This document shows positions 45,090 through 57,620 of a DNA stretch of 64,000 nucleotides, in pieces. This DNA is from Daphnia pulex. Its lineage: Eukaryota; Arthropoda; Branchiopoda; Diplostraca; Daphniidae. A model generated the notes under the pieces. It ran no database searches. It was not told the origin of the DNA and saw nothing but the letters and a program-made list of their open reading frames with translations. Location of the stretch: the NCBI RefSeq assembly GCF_021134715.1, contig NC_060028.1, positions 6,222,501-6,286,500 of the forward strand, in the 5' to 3' direction. Numbering within the stretch: position 1 is the stretch's first letter; each line of letters opens with the position of its first letter. The position numbers were made by a program, and so were the translations under genes.

Positions 45090-48000
45090 TTTTTCTATTG
45101 AAAAGAAAAACATGACACACAATTTTTTTTATTTTATCTATCTACTACCTTTTCTACGTATGTATAATACGTCTGTGTTGGTTTATTTTTATTTTTTTAT
45201 TTTCTTTTCGCCTTGGACCTTGGCCGATTCCGTCGACGGAAGAGGCCACGAATAACGCACCGACCCAACACTATTTTGACTTTGAATTTAACCACACGCT
45301 GCCTTATACGGGGGCCCAACTGTAATATTTACTCTATTATATAGACAAGACACTTAGAGTGTATAGAACTTTGTGACTCTCGTCTGTTTATTTTTTTATT
45401 ATACTCTCCGCCGCCGAGTAGTGTGTGTGAGAAGAGAGTAACTTACGCAACCAGGAATGTGCGTATGGACGTCCTTGACTATACACATACGAACAGCAAT
45501 CAACGTGACGTGGCTAAGTGAGTATTCGTCGTGCGCATTAAATCAAAAGTTCAGCGGGGAAATTCGTTGAGTGCCAGAAAAAAAAAATAGAAAATGCGGA
45601 AGAAAAAAACTAATTGGGAACACAAAAACTTGGGTCGTGACACGACTGAAATATATGAATTCCGGCATTTGTCACGTTCAATTTGGTTGGTTTCATCAAA
45701 TTATTTTCCCGCAAGCGAATCACAGCGGGGAGAAACCAAATAAAAACTCGCACAACACAACATTACCGGACGTTTATACAACAACGAAAAAATAAGGGAA
45801 CAGACTTTATATAGAGATAACACGAGGTAATGTGATGACACAAGAGCCCCCCCCCCCCTCCTCCAAATGAGTTCATGTCTTTCTCTCTCAACCACATCAT
45901 CATCGTTTCCTCCAGGTCTCTCTCACACACACACACCAAACGAGCCACACTCACAGACAACAATAACCTAAACTATGTGGTGCGCGCAGCCCTATAGGAA
46001 ATGATGATTGCCATTTCCGCTGATGGACAAGGAGTCAAAAAGAAGAAGAAAAAACAAACACCAAAATTTGACAGTGCTCAGCGCAATGTCTGGAGGGGAA
46101 GCGAGACATCCAAGTGCGACGACACGAAACGTTCAAATTCAAAAGGCGACTTGTAATACAAGGTTATAGCGCAGTAAGTAGCGCATCAGCTATATAAATA
46201 AACATACAATTCTCGGTTGCAATAGATAGACATAAGAAGAAGAAAAGACCCCCAAAAAAAGATAAGCTCTGCCAAAAAATAAATCAAAAAGAAAATAAAT
46301 CTTAAAGAAGAAGAAGAAGAAAAGTCAACGACAGACAGGCGCCTAGTGATTTGTCCGTCTGCCCGGTTCCTATATAGTAGGTACCTCCCCTGCCTGCCTG
46401 CCTGGCCTGGCCTGGCTTGCCCGGCTGGTGAAACCGCGCCATCTCTTCCTCGTTTGCTGACATGTTCTCTCTCATGTCGTCAATCAGTTGCACCTTTTCG
46501 TGCTGCAGCGCACGGTCGCTTGATTTGTTGTTTGCCATCTTTTCCCACCATCAGACAACAACAAGCACCACGACCGCACTCATCTGCTCCTCTCGCGCCC
46601 TCCTCTTTTCTCTCTAGCTCCTAGCTCCTCTTCTCTGCTGGGCCGAGAGTAGTGGGTAGTAACCTCCCCGTTTGATGATGCGTCTCCATTACCAAATGCT
46701 AATGATAGACATTACGGCTCTTCTATCCTACTCTCTCTCTCTCTCTCTCCTACTCTGCGCTCGTCCTGAAAGTCAACAAAAATATACAGTATGTACGTCT
46801 ATATGTCTCTATGTGTGCGCGGGCACGGCATATATTATAAATATATCTAAGTATAAAAGGGGGGGGGGGGGGAGAGGAAGGCGACCTGTGGAACAAGGGA
46901 TGTCGTTCCGGCCCCTTCGGTGATGGATTGATTTGGAAGAAGAAGAAGAAGAATAACTCAAGGCAAAAAGGCAAAAAGAAAACATCTGTCTGTCTATCTA
47001 TATCTATCTAGATATTTATACTAACTTTCAAATTTTCTCTTTATATCCGAACACATTGAAATTTCATTACTGACTCGTAAATTTGTTTTTTCCCCTTTTT
47101 TTCCCTCCTTAAAAAAGTTGAAATAAAAAACCAAAACAAAAGACGAAACTGAGAGCTATATAGGTGGAACATGGAGGAATAAGGAGAAGGAGGTGCCAAT
47201 GGTGGCTGTGCTGGGGATAAAAAAAAAACAAAAAAACGGGAAAACAACTCGGGACGTTTCATGGTCCATCACTGCAGGAGTTCCAGACCACGATCTACTT
47301 GATTTAAAGCTGTCAGAAGAGACCAAAAAGCTCTTTCCCTCTACTACTCCTTAAAACTTTTTGGGTCTCTCTCTCTCTCGTTTCCCTTTTTTTTTTTCAT
47401 TTTGTTTTGTTTCTCTTCTTTTTTGTGTTTTTTTTTCCCCTTTTGAAAAAATAAAATAAAATAAAAATAAAGAAAATGCATGACAAATAGTGAGTGGTGA
47501 AAATAGCCCGAAGACAAGGAGCGAGGGCTCGTGCTCAGAGTTTGATGAGGTGGTGTTCCTCTCGTCTTTTCTGGGACCTTTTGGGGGCTTTGATTGATAT
47601 CGACTCCTCCCTCGCCAGTCAAAGATATGTATATACGGCACGCATGGAGAGTAGAGTTATAGTATAGTAGTTGTTGTTGTAGTAGTAGGGTATAGACTTC
47701 ACATCTATCTAAATGTACTGGGCCGGCAACCTCCTCCAGGAGAAGCAGTAGTCGAGACGATTTTGTTGCCCTTTTATTTATTATTTTTTTTTCTTCTTCT
47801 GTATTATAACCTGCTGGCCCAGACATAGCCACGAAAGCAACCGGGCCGTCAAAACAAGACTGCTAACCAAACATTTAATTTATTCTCTATCTGAAAAAGA
47901 AGACAAATGGTAAGGGGGGAGGGAACAGCTATATAGTGTGCATTAGTTTGGTTTTTTTAATTGTAATTTTTCTTCTTTTTTTTTGGTACAAGAGATAGAA

Positions 48001-48718
48001 AAATATAAGCCAGAATAATAGTGAAAAAGAAGAGTACCATGTCTGTGTGTTGTTGCTGCTACTCTACCGTGGATATATATACAAACTCTACCTGGGCCAG
48101 GCTCTTTTCTTCCAGTGTCCCTTTCGATGCTGTTGCTGTTGCTGCTGCTATTTCTTTTCTTTTTTTCCTTTTCTAATTTCTATACACATTCAAACCTTTT
48201 ATTTTTTTTATATTTTTTTCCACAAGGAATATATAAATTTATAAACGTCTCTTTTCTTTTTCAAAAGTCTTATTTCTTTTTTTTTTTTTTTCTCTTTTTC
48301 CTCGTTTTCTTCCTGAGGTTGTTAATGTTCTCATGGTCTAACCTGTCGGGGGTCGCCACCTCCCCACTACTCCGGCGCACCAAACCCCCCCGGTTCTTCA
48401 CTCTGTTTTTGTCAGATTGGGCTCCCCACCAGAAGAAGAAGAAGAAGAAGAAGAAAAACTAAGCAACAGGTTGTTTGGTAGGTAAGGTAGGTAGGTAGGT
48501 AGGAAGAAGAAGAATAAAAGAGAGAGAGAGAAAGATAGAACAGAATAGACGAAGTCGTGGAGATGGAAAAGAAAAGAAAAAGAGAGAGAAAGAGAGAGGT
48601 AGATATACTACACTACACCCAAAAGAGAAAAATAAAAGAAGAAGAAAAAAGAAAAGAAAAAAAGAAAAAAAAAATACCCGAGAAGAGATAACCTCAAGCT
48701 GCTTTGAATGTTGGCCTC
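45090..48718. other. Intergenic region dense in simple repeats
   Basis: No gene recognised. It holds a C run (45848-45858), a 14-base G run (46859-46872) directly after a TATAAAAG box, (CT)n at 46734-46753, (GAA)n at 46306-46321 and 48430-48455, (GTAG)n at 48478-48505, and several purine- or pyrimidine-only stretches of 30-60 bases (for example 47370-47440, 48260-48310, 48600-48675). The apparent ORFs here are low-complexity artefacts. Confidence 0.6.
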
Positions 48719-48753
48719 TCAGTTGAGGTTTCGCCCTTGGCGCGACGAGATAT
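48719..48753 (+). promoter_or_regulatory. Candidate Inr + DPE promoter of the TSP1-protease gene
   Basis: An initiator TCAGTT (48719-48724, +1 at A 48721) is followed at exactly +28 to +33 by AGATAT (48748-48753), which fits the downstream promoter element consensus RGWYVT. This would give a 5' UTR of about 760 nt. Confidence 0.45.
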
Positions 48754-49484
48754 AGCTTCATTTTTCCTCCCGCCGTCTATTCGCAAGTCGAACGAGTTGC
48801 GTCCGTGCGTGTTCTCTCGTCGTCGTCGTCCCGTCCGTGTTGCGTGTGTGCGATAGCCAGCCTAGAGTTTCGTTTGGTCGACAGTCTCTTTTCTCCTTTT
48901 TCTCTTTCTCTCTCTCTCGGCCATTCTCTCTCATCTTTCTTCCGTTTGTTTTTTTTTTTTGTTTTTTCTTGTTTGGCCTCTTCTTAAGGTGTGCCTAACA
49001 TCTCTTGCCCCTTTATAATCCTGGGTGCGTGAGTTGGCGTGTGTGTTGCGTGTGCGTTGTGTTTTTTTTCTTCTCTCCTCTCTCATCTCTACTCTCTTCG
49101 TGAGTGTGTTGTGCATGTGTGTGCGTACATGGTGTCGTGATTTTTTCGACTGACCGGGTCACGACTTTTTTTTGGGTGCTCAACCGGAGAAGAATAAGGA
49201 ACGCAAATTTTAAACATTTTCTCGGCTCGCAAAACGGAAGCGGAAGTGCAGCGCGGCGACAACGACCACCAACATTTGAGTTAGCCGAAATTGTTTGATT
49301 ATCGTCACCTGTTGTTTGTATAATAGGGGCGGGGAAATAAGTATGAGATCGTCGGATTGAAATCATTGATTAATAAGGAAGCAGCTCATCATCATCCGCT
49401 ACATACCAACGCAGTCGGTTGAGTTTTTTGTTTGTTTTCGGACGGGAATAATTCTTGTTTGGCGCGCTCTCCCGCGTGAAAATC

Positions 49485-52400
49485 ATGGCGAGAAGTGTCG
49501 GCACAGATGAACATCGCCGGATGTCGGTGGTGGCCCGGCTGGGTTTTTTTTACTTGTTGATCATCGTCGTCTCATGCTTGAGCATCCTGCCGTCTTCGTC
49601 TGCCAAAACCCAGGTAAAAACGAACCTTTTTCATTTTATTTGATTTTATTTTTTAAACAAATTTGAAAAAAAGAAAAAAAACACGAAATTTGGTCGTGTA
49701 GCGACTGCAGGTATGCTATAAATACTGTACTTGTGTGTGTTGGAGGATGTCTTAAAGACTTGTTTGAGGTTGCAGTTTGCTGGAGAGCCAAAGAAGAAAG
49801 AGAGAAACAGGTTCTCGTGAAAACACATTCTCCATATATCTCTTGAACGGTGCAAACCGCAAAACAAATCAAAGACAAGGTTCTTTTTTTCCTTTTCCTT
49901 TTTTCTTTCTTGGAAAGATCATTTGGACAGGCGCGACATGACAAGACGAATGGTATATACCTTAGATTTTCCGTTCTGCCGAGATATGGAAGAGAGGGGG
50001 GGATGTGTATAGTCGAATCGAGCCGGACACGAAACCCCAACAAATCCCGGCAAGCGGCTGTTGCGTTACTCATTCACGAAGCCCATAGATAGGCAAGTCG
50101 GAAGCGCGCGCGCGAGCGCGGGCTCGCTCTCTTGGTCTCTGTATGTGTGTGTGCTGGAAATCAAGGGGAGAACAACTGGAAAAAATCAGCTGCTAGCGCC
50201 TGCTGGCCTTGCCGGCTGTGTATAGCTATACAAGCTGACGACTGAGAATGTTTTGAATACATTGGCGAGAGCTTCTATAGGTTTTTATGATTCGGGATTT
50301 CCATAAAAGCGCACGCCTTCTCTTCCACCACGTCACTATGCTGTTGCTGATGGTTCTCTCTTTTCTCTTTTTTCTTTCTTGTTTCTTTCTTGTTTCCGTC
50401 GGCCTCTCAACTCGCTCTCTCCCCATTTCTCTCGGCCTTTCTCTCCTTTTGGCCAGCGCCAGCTCGTTGCTGTACCTCTCTATATACCAAGTGCCAACTC
50501 TCTGGCGCGCAGACATACGAGACTATGACACACACACTCAATGACCAGCGCGTCCTTGTCTGAATTTGCCACGACTGGATGTTGGGTGTATTAGATCCAC
50601 ATATTTGGCTGGTTGGCATTCGCGGAAATTCGTTTTTTTGTGTTTCCCGCCACTCGTTTAGCCATTCATCCGCAATCCCGGAAGGCCAAATCGATTGGCG
50701 CACGACACAAACTGACCTCAACTCTCTCTCCCGCCGTCATTTCCTTAAGATTTGGAAAATTCCAAAGTTCAAGCTCTAATCTGCATAGAGTTTTTGCGCC
50801 CGCCATTTTATCACGAAAAGGAAAAAACAAAAACTGTCAGCTGCTATATGACGATAGGAAATCTTTTGGCAGAAAAAGTCAAAAGAATTAAAATTAAAAA
50901 AAAAAGAAGAAAAGAAATCTGTCAAAATGTTGTTTTCCCTTTTTCTCTCTTGATATCTTTTGATTCCTTATTCCTATTATACATCTTTTGCCCGCGGTTG
51001 CTGGCCGGTTGTGTACACGTATATTTTGTAAATAGGAAAAAATAAAGAAGAAGATGGTCCGCGTACAGTCATTGTGTATGTGATATTCATCGGGCCGGGC
51101 AAGGACGTGAAGGCCATCTGCCATGAGATCTCTCTCTCTCTGCTCTCTTCATATTCTCCGGCCAGTCTTCACGTGCTTAAATGGAGGGAAACGGCTCGTG
51201 TGTTAAGTGCAACGTCACCCTTGTATTTGACAATATCACACGCGCGCTTATATCCACAGCTTTTTTTTTTTTTTGTTTAATTTTTCACCTAAACATAAAC
51301 TGTGCCCAGCAACGCGACGGTGTAACAGCAGCAGCTCTGGTTTGTGATGACACACAGTTCAGGAGGGGTTATTTTTTTCTTTCTTAATGTCACGGCCATT
51401 AGGATGATGACGATGATAATCATCATCTTCCCTCTTTTCTTTTGCCCCCTATTATTCAATCTGAGTTGGTCAGGGGAGGGACGAAAAGGAGCAACTCTCG
51501 GCGGGTTTGTTGGGTTGTGCTTTTAGGTCTCTTTTGGAAACGTAAATTGATAGCCAAGGCTTGACACCTCTCTCTCTCTCTCGAGATGAGAGCGTGTGGC
51601 ACTCTGTGGCAGCAAGCACAGCCACCTGAGTTACGCAACCATAACATTCGACCTTCTCCTCTCTCTCTCCCCCTGCCTGCCCACCCTGCCCCTCTTTATA
51701 TAAGTAGTTTCTCCTCTTCTATCTCTCTCTCGTCAAGCTGCCATTTCTTCTTTTCTTCAAAATCTTCGGTAGCTCTGCTTTTAATTCTTTTCGTTATATC
51801 CCCCCCCCACCCAACAAGGATCGACCCGACAGACTTTTTCACGAGTCTCTTTTTTAGGGAAAGGAACGTGCGTGTCGTTTTCGCCTCGAATGACTGGAGG
51901 GGGGAAAACGAAAATTTCGTTGAAAAAAAAAAGAGAAACGGGAGGAGCACTACACACTATACGATGGATACATATATTTTACGTATATATATAAAAGATC
52001 GGTGCGCAGCAGATAAATACAACTTGCAAATAACAAAAGAACACATTTGTTTTTCTCGTTTGTTTGATTTATAATTGTTGTTTCGCATATTATTGGCCAA
52101 CTGCTATGTTTCTGGTTGATAGCTCAGAGTTAAGATAATTTGAATAACTAGTCTAAAATAACACGCATGATTTTGATCAGATTTCTGGGGTTGTGAGCAA
52201 TATTCAAATTAATTAGGCATTGCCCGTGGTGTTTTTCTTTTTTTACGGGAGCTGGGTTATAAGAGATAGCTCAGCTAAAGGTGCCCTTTTTCCACCTGGA
52301 GCCCAGGAGGCAACAACCAATGACAGCGATGGCGTGCGCAGAGAAGAAGAGAAGAAGAAAAGAAAAAAGGGAAAGATGGGAGGGGAGAATGTTCTTGTGT

Positions 52401-55400
52401 CTTTAATTTTATTATTATTATTATCGTAATTGTATTGCATTTTGTATTTTTACAGATCTTTTATTTCAGATTATATCTCGTGTTTTTTTGTTGTTGTTGT
52501 TGTTGTTGTGTAAGTCTCTCAGCGCAAGCTGCGATCACGAAGAGTCAGCTGACACAATCAAACTTGTCTGATGGTGGCCAGACGGAAAGATCGAAAGAGG
52601 CTGTGATGAAGCATTTTCTCTTTTTTTATTTTTTTAGAGTACATTTTGTGTCGCCACGTAATTCACAGTGACTTGTAACCGTCCCCGTTACCAACTTCTT
52701 AAAAATAATTCATCACGATTAAGTACACACTTACATATGCTGCCCGAGAAAAATAAAAAAAAGGGAGAATATTAGATTTAATTAGATTTAGAAAAATATT
52801 TGCGCTGCTAGTGAATTTGGTTTGGAGTGCAACAGTTTTGTACAATATTTCTGGTTCGAATAGAATTCTAACTCAAATTCTGATTATTTTGATTATCTTA
52901 TTTGAATCTTTAAAAACTGAATGAATTTGGCTACTGTTTCTTAGTTAAAATCTAAACATCCATGTCACGACCTTTCAATGACAGATGGAATAAGCTAATT
53001 GAGATTTCTAAAAGAGTCTGTCTCTGTTTATCTGTTTGTCTGTTTGGTTTTTTTTTTAAGTGATGAAACCGCGCCAAAAAAAAAGTGTTTCAGAGTCATG
53101 ATTGCACAGTGACGAAGCGTCATATTCTTGCCGAATCATTCGCAGAGTTTCGTCTAGCCCCTTGTGAACAACAGATTCCCGCTGGCATCTCGAGTTGCGT
53201 TCGACTTGGCTGCCTCTTTTTTTCTTTTTACAAATTATTATTCCTCCAGCCAGCCGGGATCAAACTTGAGCCAATTCAGATGAGTCTAGTCACGTTAGGG
53301 CACACGCTGCGAGACCCTTTGTATTCAACTGCTTCTGTACAAAATCTCTTTAGACACCTACTTTCTATATACGAATCTACTCTGCCGTGTCCGTTTCTTT
53401 TGATATTTCCTACTGATTTCATCGGAGCAGCTTCCATTTTTGGGGAGGGTGCTCTCACTATTCCTTAACTGTGCTAGCCCTTGCGCCATTTGCAGCCGAA
53501 AAATATATTTTGTTTTTAAAGAATAAAGTAAAAAACCAAAAACAATTGAAGCGTTGGGCGTTGCGAGCTGCAAATCTCTAACATGGCCATTCAATTGATG
53601 AGTTGAGAGGTGTTGCTGTTTTTGGTATCCTCCCTCCATCTCGACGTGTATCAACTTGACTTGACATCTTCTTGTCGATTGTTATTGCCTCGTACAGAAT
53701 AGCACCGAGTGGAAAAGAAAAGCCAACGCCATCAGTCATACCGCGACGGCCAGCAGCAGCAGCTTGAGTGAACAGATGGCGAAAACGCCTCGCCAACATC
53801 AACACAGAAATCATCATCGCAACAGCAGAGTTGAAGGTATATGACGCAACAAAAAGAAAAAAAAACACGGAATAATCATTTAAAATTCAATTGATTTACT
53901 TCGTTCATTAACTGCCGTTCTAATTCGACAATTTATTTCGTTTTATTTTGTTTTAACCAGCCAGTCTACTCCAGCAGCAGAACCGGACGGCTCTTCACCG
54001 GGAGAGTAGCAACAAGAACGCCGACGCCAGTGCAAACGCGACTAGAATTGGCAGCGCGACCAATAACAGCGAAGAATTATCTCCATGGTCACCCTGGTCA
54101 AAGTAAGATTTCCTATTTTATTTTCGGTGCAACACAAAATTTACGGCTTGTGATATTCCCCGGAACCTGTTGTAAAATAAAAAAAGGTTACAAAGATTCA
54201 TGGTCGTATACTATACACACGGGCACTTGCCCGGCTTCCGCCATTTGGGTGCTGCATGCTCCCGGTGTGACTGTAGATGAAGGCCGGGCGCGCGCGAGCT
54301 GCTGCCGGGGCTCCACTTGCGGCGTGATTTACGAGCCGGTTTGGAACACCTTTGCATGTGATTTAAATCGCCGTAAATAGCCAACAACTTATAACAGGAT
54401 GTGTGCTGCATCACACACACACACACCGGTACCGTATATGTCCCGGTGTTACACAGCTGTTAATTATTTGGCTGACTGTCTGCAACCTCGACGTCGTTTG
54501 CTTTTCCCTTTTCTTGTTTATCTTTTCCGGCACGTTCGCCAAAATGGGGCCCGGTGTATTTGTTGGCACCCTCCAGTTTATCCTTGTCAAACACGCAACA
54601 GCGCAGCCTTATGGCCTCTTTAAATATGATCGAACTGACGTTGATGGATAAATCCATAAATGATGACCGCATAATTAAAGAGTCATGTTTGTCATTTTTT
54701 ATTTGGTTCACTCAGGTGCAATAAAAAGTGCCGTCAAAATCGCCAGCGGAAGTGCATCGGCATCTCGTCGACGGACGCCGAGGCGCTGAAGCGATGCGCC
54801 CAGCATCACATCCTCAAACAGGAACGGACGTGTCGCAAGGGCCGCTGCAAGCGCGGCGGACGGGCCTTCCACGTCGTCCTGCCGCCGAAGCGGGAGAGTC
54901 TCAACAAGCAGCCGACGACCACGGCCTCGTCCTCGACCTCTTCTTCTTCGTCGTCTTCGGCGGCGCAGAACCAGCAACAGTCGGACGTGCGCGTCCTGCT
55001 GAGTCTCAATTCCATTTTCTACTCGTCGTGGAGTCGGTGGTCTCCTTGCACCAAAGCCTGCACCACAACTCGCTACAGGTAGGCCTATATCTAATTTTAT
55101 TAATTTATTTAAAATTAGTTGAATTGAAAAAATTGAATGGGTCTCATTCTGTTGGACAGAACGTGCCGCTTTCAAGTGGTTTGCGGCAACACGGTCCTTC
55201 ACGAGGAAGCCTACTGCTACACGGAGGGCACCGACTGCGAAAAATGGTACAGCGGACGCTCGCGCTACACCAAAGATGACGACAGTGAGTTCCCACAATC
55301 GACTTGAACGTTTTTCCAGTGGCCTGGAAATAATCAATAATGAATAATTATTTAGAGTATGAACACAGTCCGACGGCAGCCCCTGAAAGAAGTAATGGAA

Positions 55401-55432
55401 GCAGCAGTAGTAGTAATAGCAACAACAACAGC

Positions 55433-55479
<47 letters not shown>

Positions 55480-56637
55480 GGGTCACAAGAAAGCCAAAGA
55501 GGAGCAAGAGTTGGGAAGCCAGCCAGAGTGTGGCGTTTCTATGAGTGGCAGCGGAGGCGGCGGCGGTAGCAGCGGTGGTATCAGCAACTTGTCGTACAAT
55601 TTGCAGCTGCGCATCATCGGCGGAAGGGAGGCGACACCGGGTAGGTGGCCGTGGCAAGTGGCTATCCTCAACCGCTTCAAGGTAACGTAACATGCAGTCA
55701 CGTGGGGCCGGGTGCTATATAAATACACCCACTCTCGGCTGTCTGACAGCCCGGCAAAATGGATGACTGATAATTTTTGTTTTTGGCAATAATCAATCAC
55801 ACCAGGAAGCCTTTTGCGGAGGAACTCTCATTGGAGCCCGTTGGGTCCTCACGGCGGCCCACTGTCTCCGGAAGAGACTCTACGTTCGCATCGGGGAGTA
55901 CGACCTAGTGGAAGACGATGGCACTGAAATGGATTTCCGGGTCAGTTTGTTATTAGATTTAATTCCAGCGCAGATGTTTTTGTTTTACAACTAAAGTTGA
56001 TATATCAATTCAGGTGGAAGAGGTGTTTGTTCACCCAGAGTACGATCCGGAGACGGTTGACAATGACGTGGCCTTGCTACGGCTTCCTGAGGCCATCAAG
56101 CTGGGCCAGCAGGGCATTCGGCTGGCTTGTTTGCCCCAACCTGGCCAGTCATTGCCCATCACCCAAAAGTGCACCATCATCGGTTGGGGTAAAGAAAGAA
56201 GCTCACACGTTTTCGGTACCGAAGTCCTGCACGAGGCCGAGGTGACGGGCGGATGCCAAAAATAAAATCATAAAAATTATTCCTTTCACGCTATATATTA
56301 CATCATGTCGGGGCACGGCCAAAATCTTATCTTATATAACTTTGAATTGATTTGGCAGGTGCCCATTGTGAAAACCTCGGCGTGTCGTGAAGTGTACGAG
56401 GATTACTTCATCACGGAGAACATGTTTTGCGCTGGCTATCGCAAAGGGCGGATCGACTCGTGCGCCGGCGACTCGGGTGGCCCACTTCTCTGCTCGGTCG
56501 GCGACAGGTGGACCATTTTCGGCATCACCAGCTTTGGAGAGGGTTGCGGCAAGCGCGGCAAGTTCGGCATTTACACCAAAGTGCCAAATTACGTCAGCTG
56601 GATCCAACGAGTCATCGATCTAAACGGCGGAATCTAA
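49485..56637 (+). CDS. Thrombospondin type 1 repeat / trypsin-like serine protease, 9 exons
   Basis: Exons 49485-49613, 53698-53836, 53961-54102, 54716-55078, 55160-55284, 55356-55681, 55806-55940, 56014-56241, 56359-56637 sum to 622 codons with no stop. A basic start and hydrophobic run (about residues 21-38, '[15 protein letters not shown]') give a signal peptide or type II anchor. TSP1-like modules start at 'SPWSPWSK' (about 130, exon 3/4) and '[13 protein letters not shown]' (about 238, exons 4/5), separated by a basic and Ser/Gln-rich linker. After an Asn run, '[19 protein letters not shown]' (about 386) marks the activation cut. The catalytic triad is His about 427 (AAHC), Asp about 471 (DNDVALL) and Ser about 568 (GDSGGP). 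Asp about 562 predicts trypsin-like specificity. Probably an extracellular protease in a haemolymph or matrix cascade. Intron 1 is 4.1 kb. Confidence 0.9.
49614..53697. other. Large first intron of the TSP1-protease gene
   Basis: No exon or nested gene was found. It contains alternating (CG)n near 50107-50122, (CT)n tracts near 51128 and 51570, (TTA)n at 52413-52428, (TTG)n at 52488-52510 and several polypyrimidine stretches. Its length, compared with introns of about 60-600 bp elsewhere in the gene, suggests regulatory content. Confidence 0.5.
55420..55479. repeat. (AAC)n trinucleotide run encoding poly-Asn
   Basis: About 20 AAC codons, interrupted once or twice by AGC, lie within exon 6 between the second TSP1 module and the protease domain. 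Likely length-variable. Confidence 0.9.
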
Positions 56638-57620
56638 TAAAACAAAAACAAAAACAAAAAAAGGAAAACCAATTCCAGGATCCGTTCTTATATATATACA
56701 TACACACCTTACGCATATTACATCCGTCTTCCCGCGTGTCCACTGTCTAGAGAGCGATCGCACTAAATAAGCGCCGACATCACACCCAGCCCATATATTA
56801 TATAACTTGTTTGTTTTTCAAAATTTTGTGTGCGTGCAGCCCCCCTCTGAGAAATGAACACATATTTATAGATTTAAAAAAAAAGAAGAAGCATTATATT
56901 TGACTCATCTCGCCATGTGTTGACGACTAACTCTGTGTAATACATTATGAAAGAAAATTAACGAAACAAAAAAAAAGAAACCAACAATAACAAAAACAAT
57001 TAAACAAAAAAAGAAACTTTCGTAGTCGGTGAATTTATTTGTTTTTTCAAAGAAAAAGCCGATTTTTCAGTTATTGCGTCACTATATCCTTATACTACTT
57101 ATGAAAAAAAAATTGTTGCAGTTTATTTTGCTTCCCAATTTTTAACGTCAAGACCCATTAGCCCCTTTCCCCTCCTCCCTCCCCTTCTCCGCTGTAAAAC
57201 TGTGATATGTGTGTACGTCTTTCCTACAAAACTATTTTTTTTTTCAAACTTCCAGTGTTATATATCTAACCCCAAATAACGGGAAGAAGGGATTTTGAAA
57301 CGCGCTAATATCCAAGATAAATAAGCCTACATCATTTGCAAATCGATCGAAATTTTTTTTTAGCAAGAATTTGATTGGCTATGCTCTGTAATAGCAGATA
57401 AGCAGAAAGCGCTGGGCCATGATTGGCTATAATATCGGATGCCAGCGTTCGATGGAAACTCCAGGCCGGTGTGCCATGTCATGCCAGTGATCAATGCCGG
57501 TGGTGAGGCCTGTACTATTGGCCCATGTCGAAAAAAAGTGACGGTGTCCCAAAGTGATCCGTCCCAATGTTCTTTTGGTTCCTAGAAAATTTCCGGAATT
57601 TGTTTGTTAGAAAAAAAAAT
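56638..57620. other. 3' intergenic region between convergent genes
   Basis: AATAAA overlaps the protease stop codon region (56635-56640). The rest is AT-rich with no gene. The two genes converge here with about 980 bp between stop codons. Confidence 0.5.

Noticed and set aside
47344..47832. 162-codon minus-strand ORF
   Set aside because: The sequence is dominated by poly-T/A and CT tracts, the splice context is absent and there is no domain.
54708..55337. 209-codon minus-strand ORF rich in Arg, opposite the protease gene
   Set aside because: It is the antisense shadow of exons 4-5, and its composition follows the Ser/Gln codons on the other strand.
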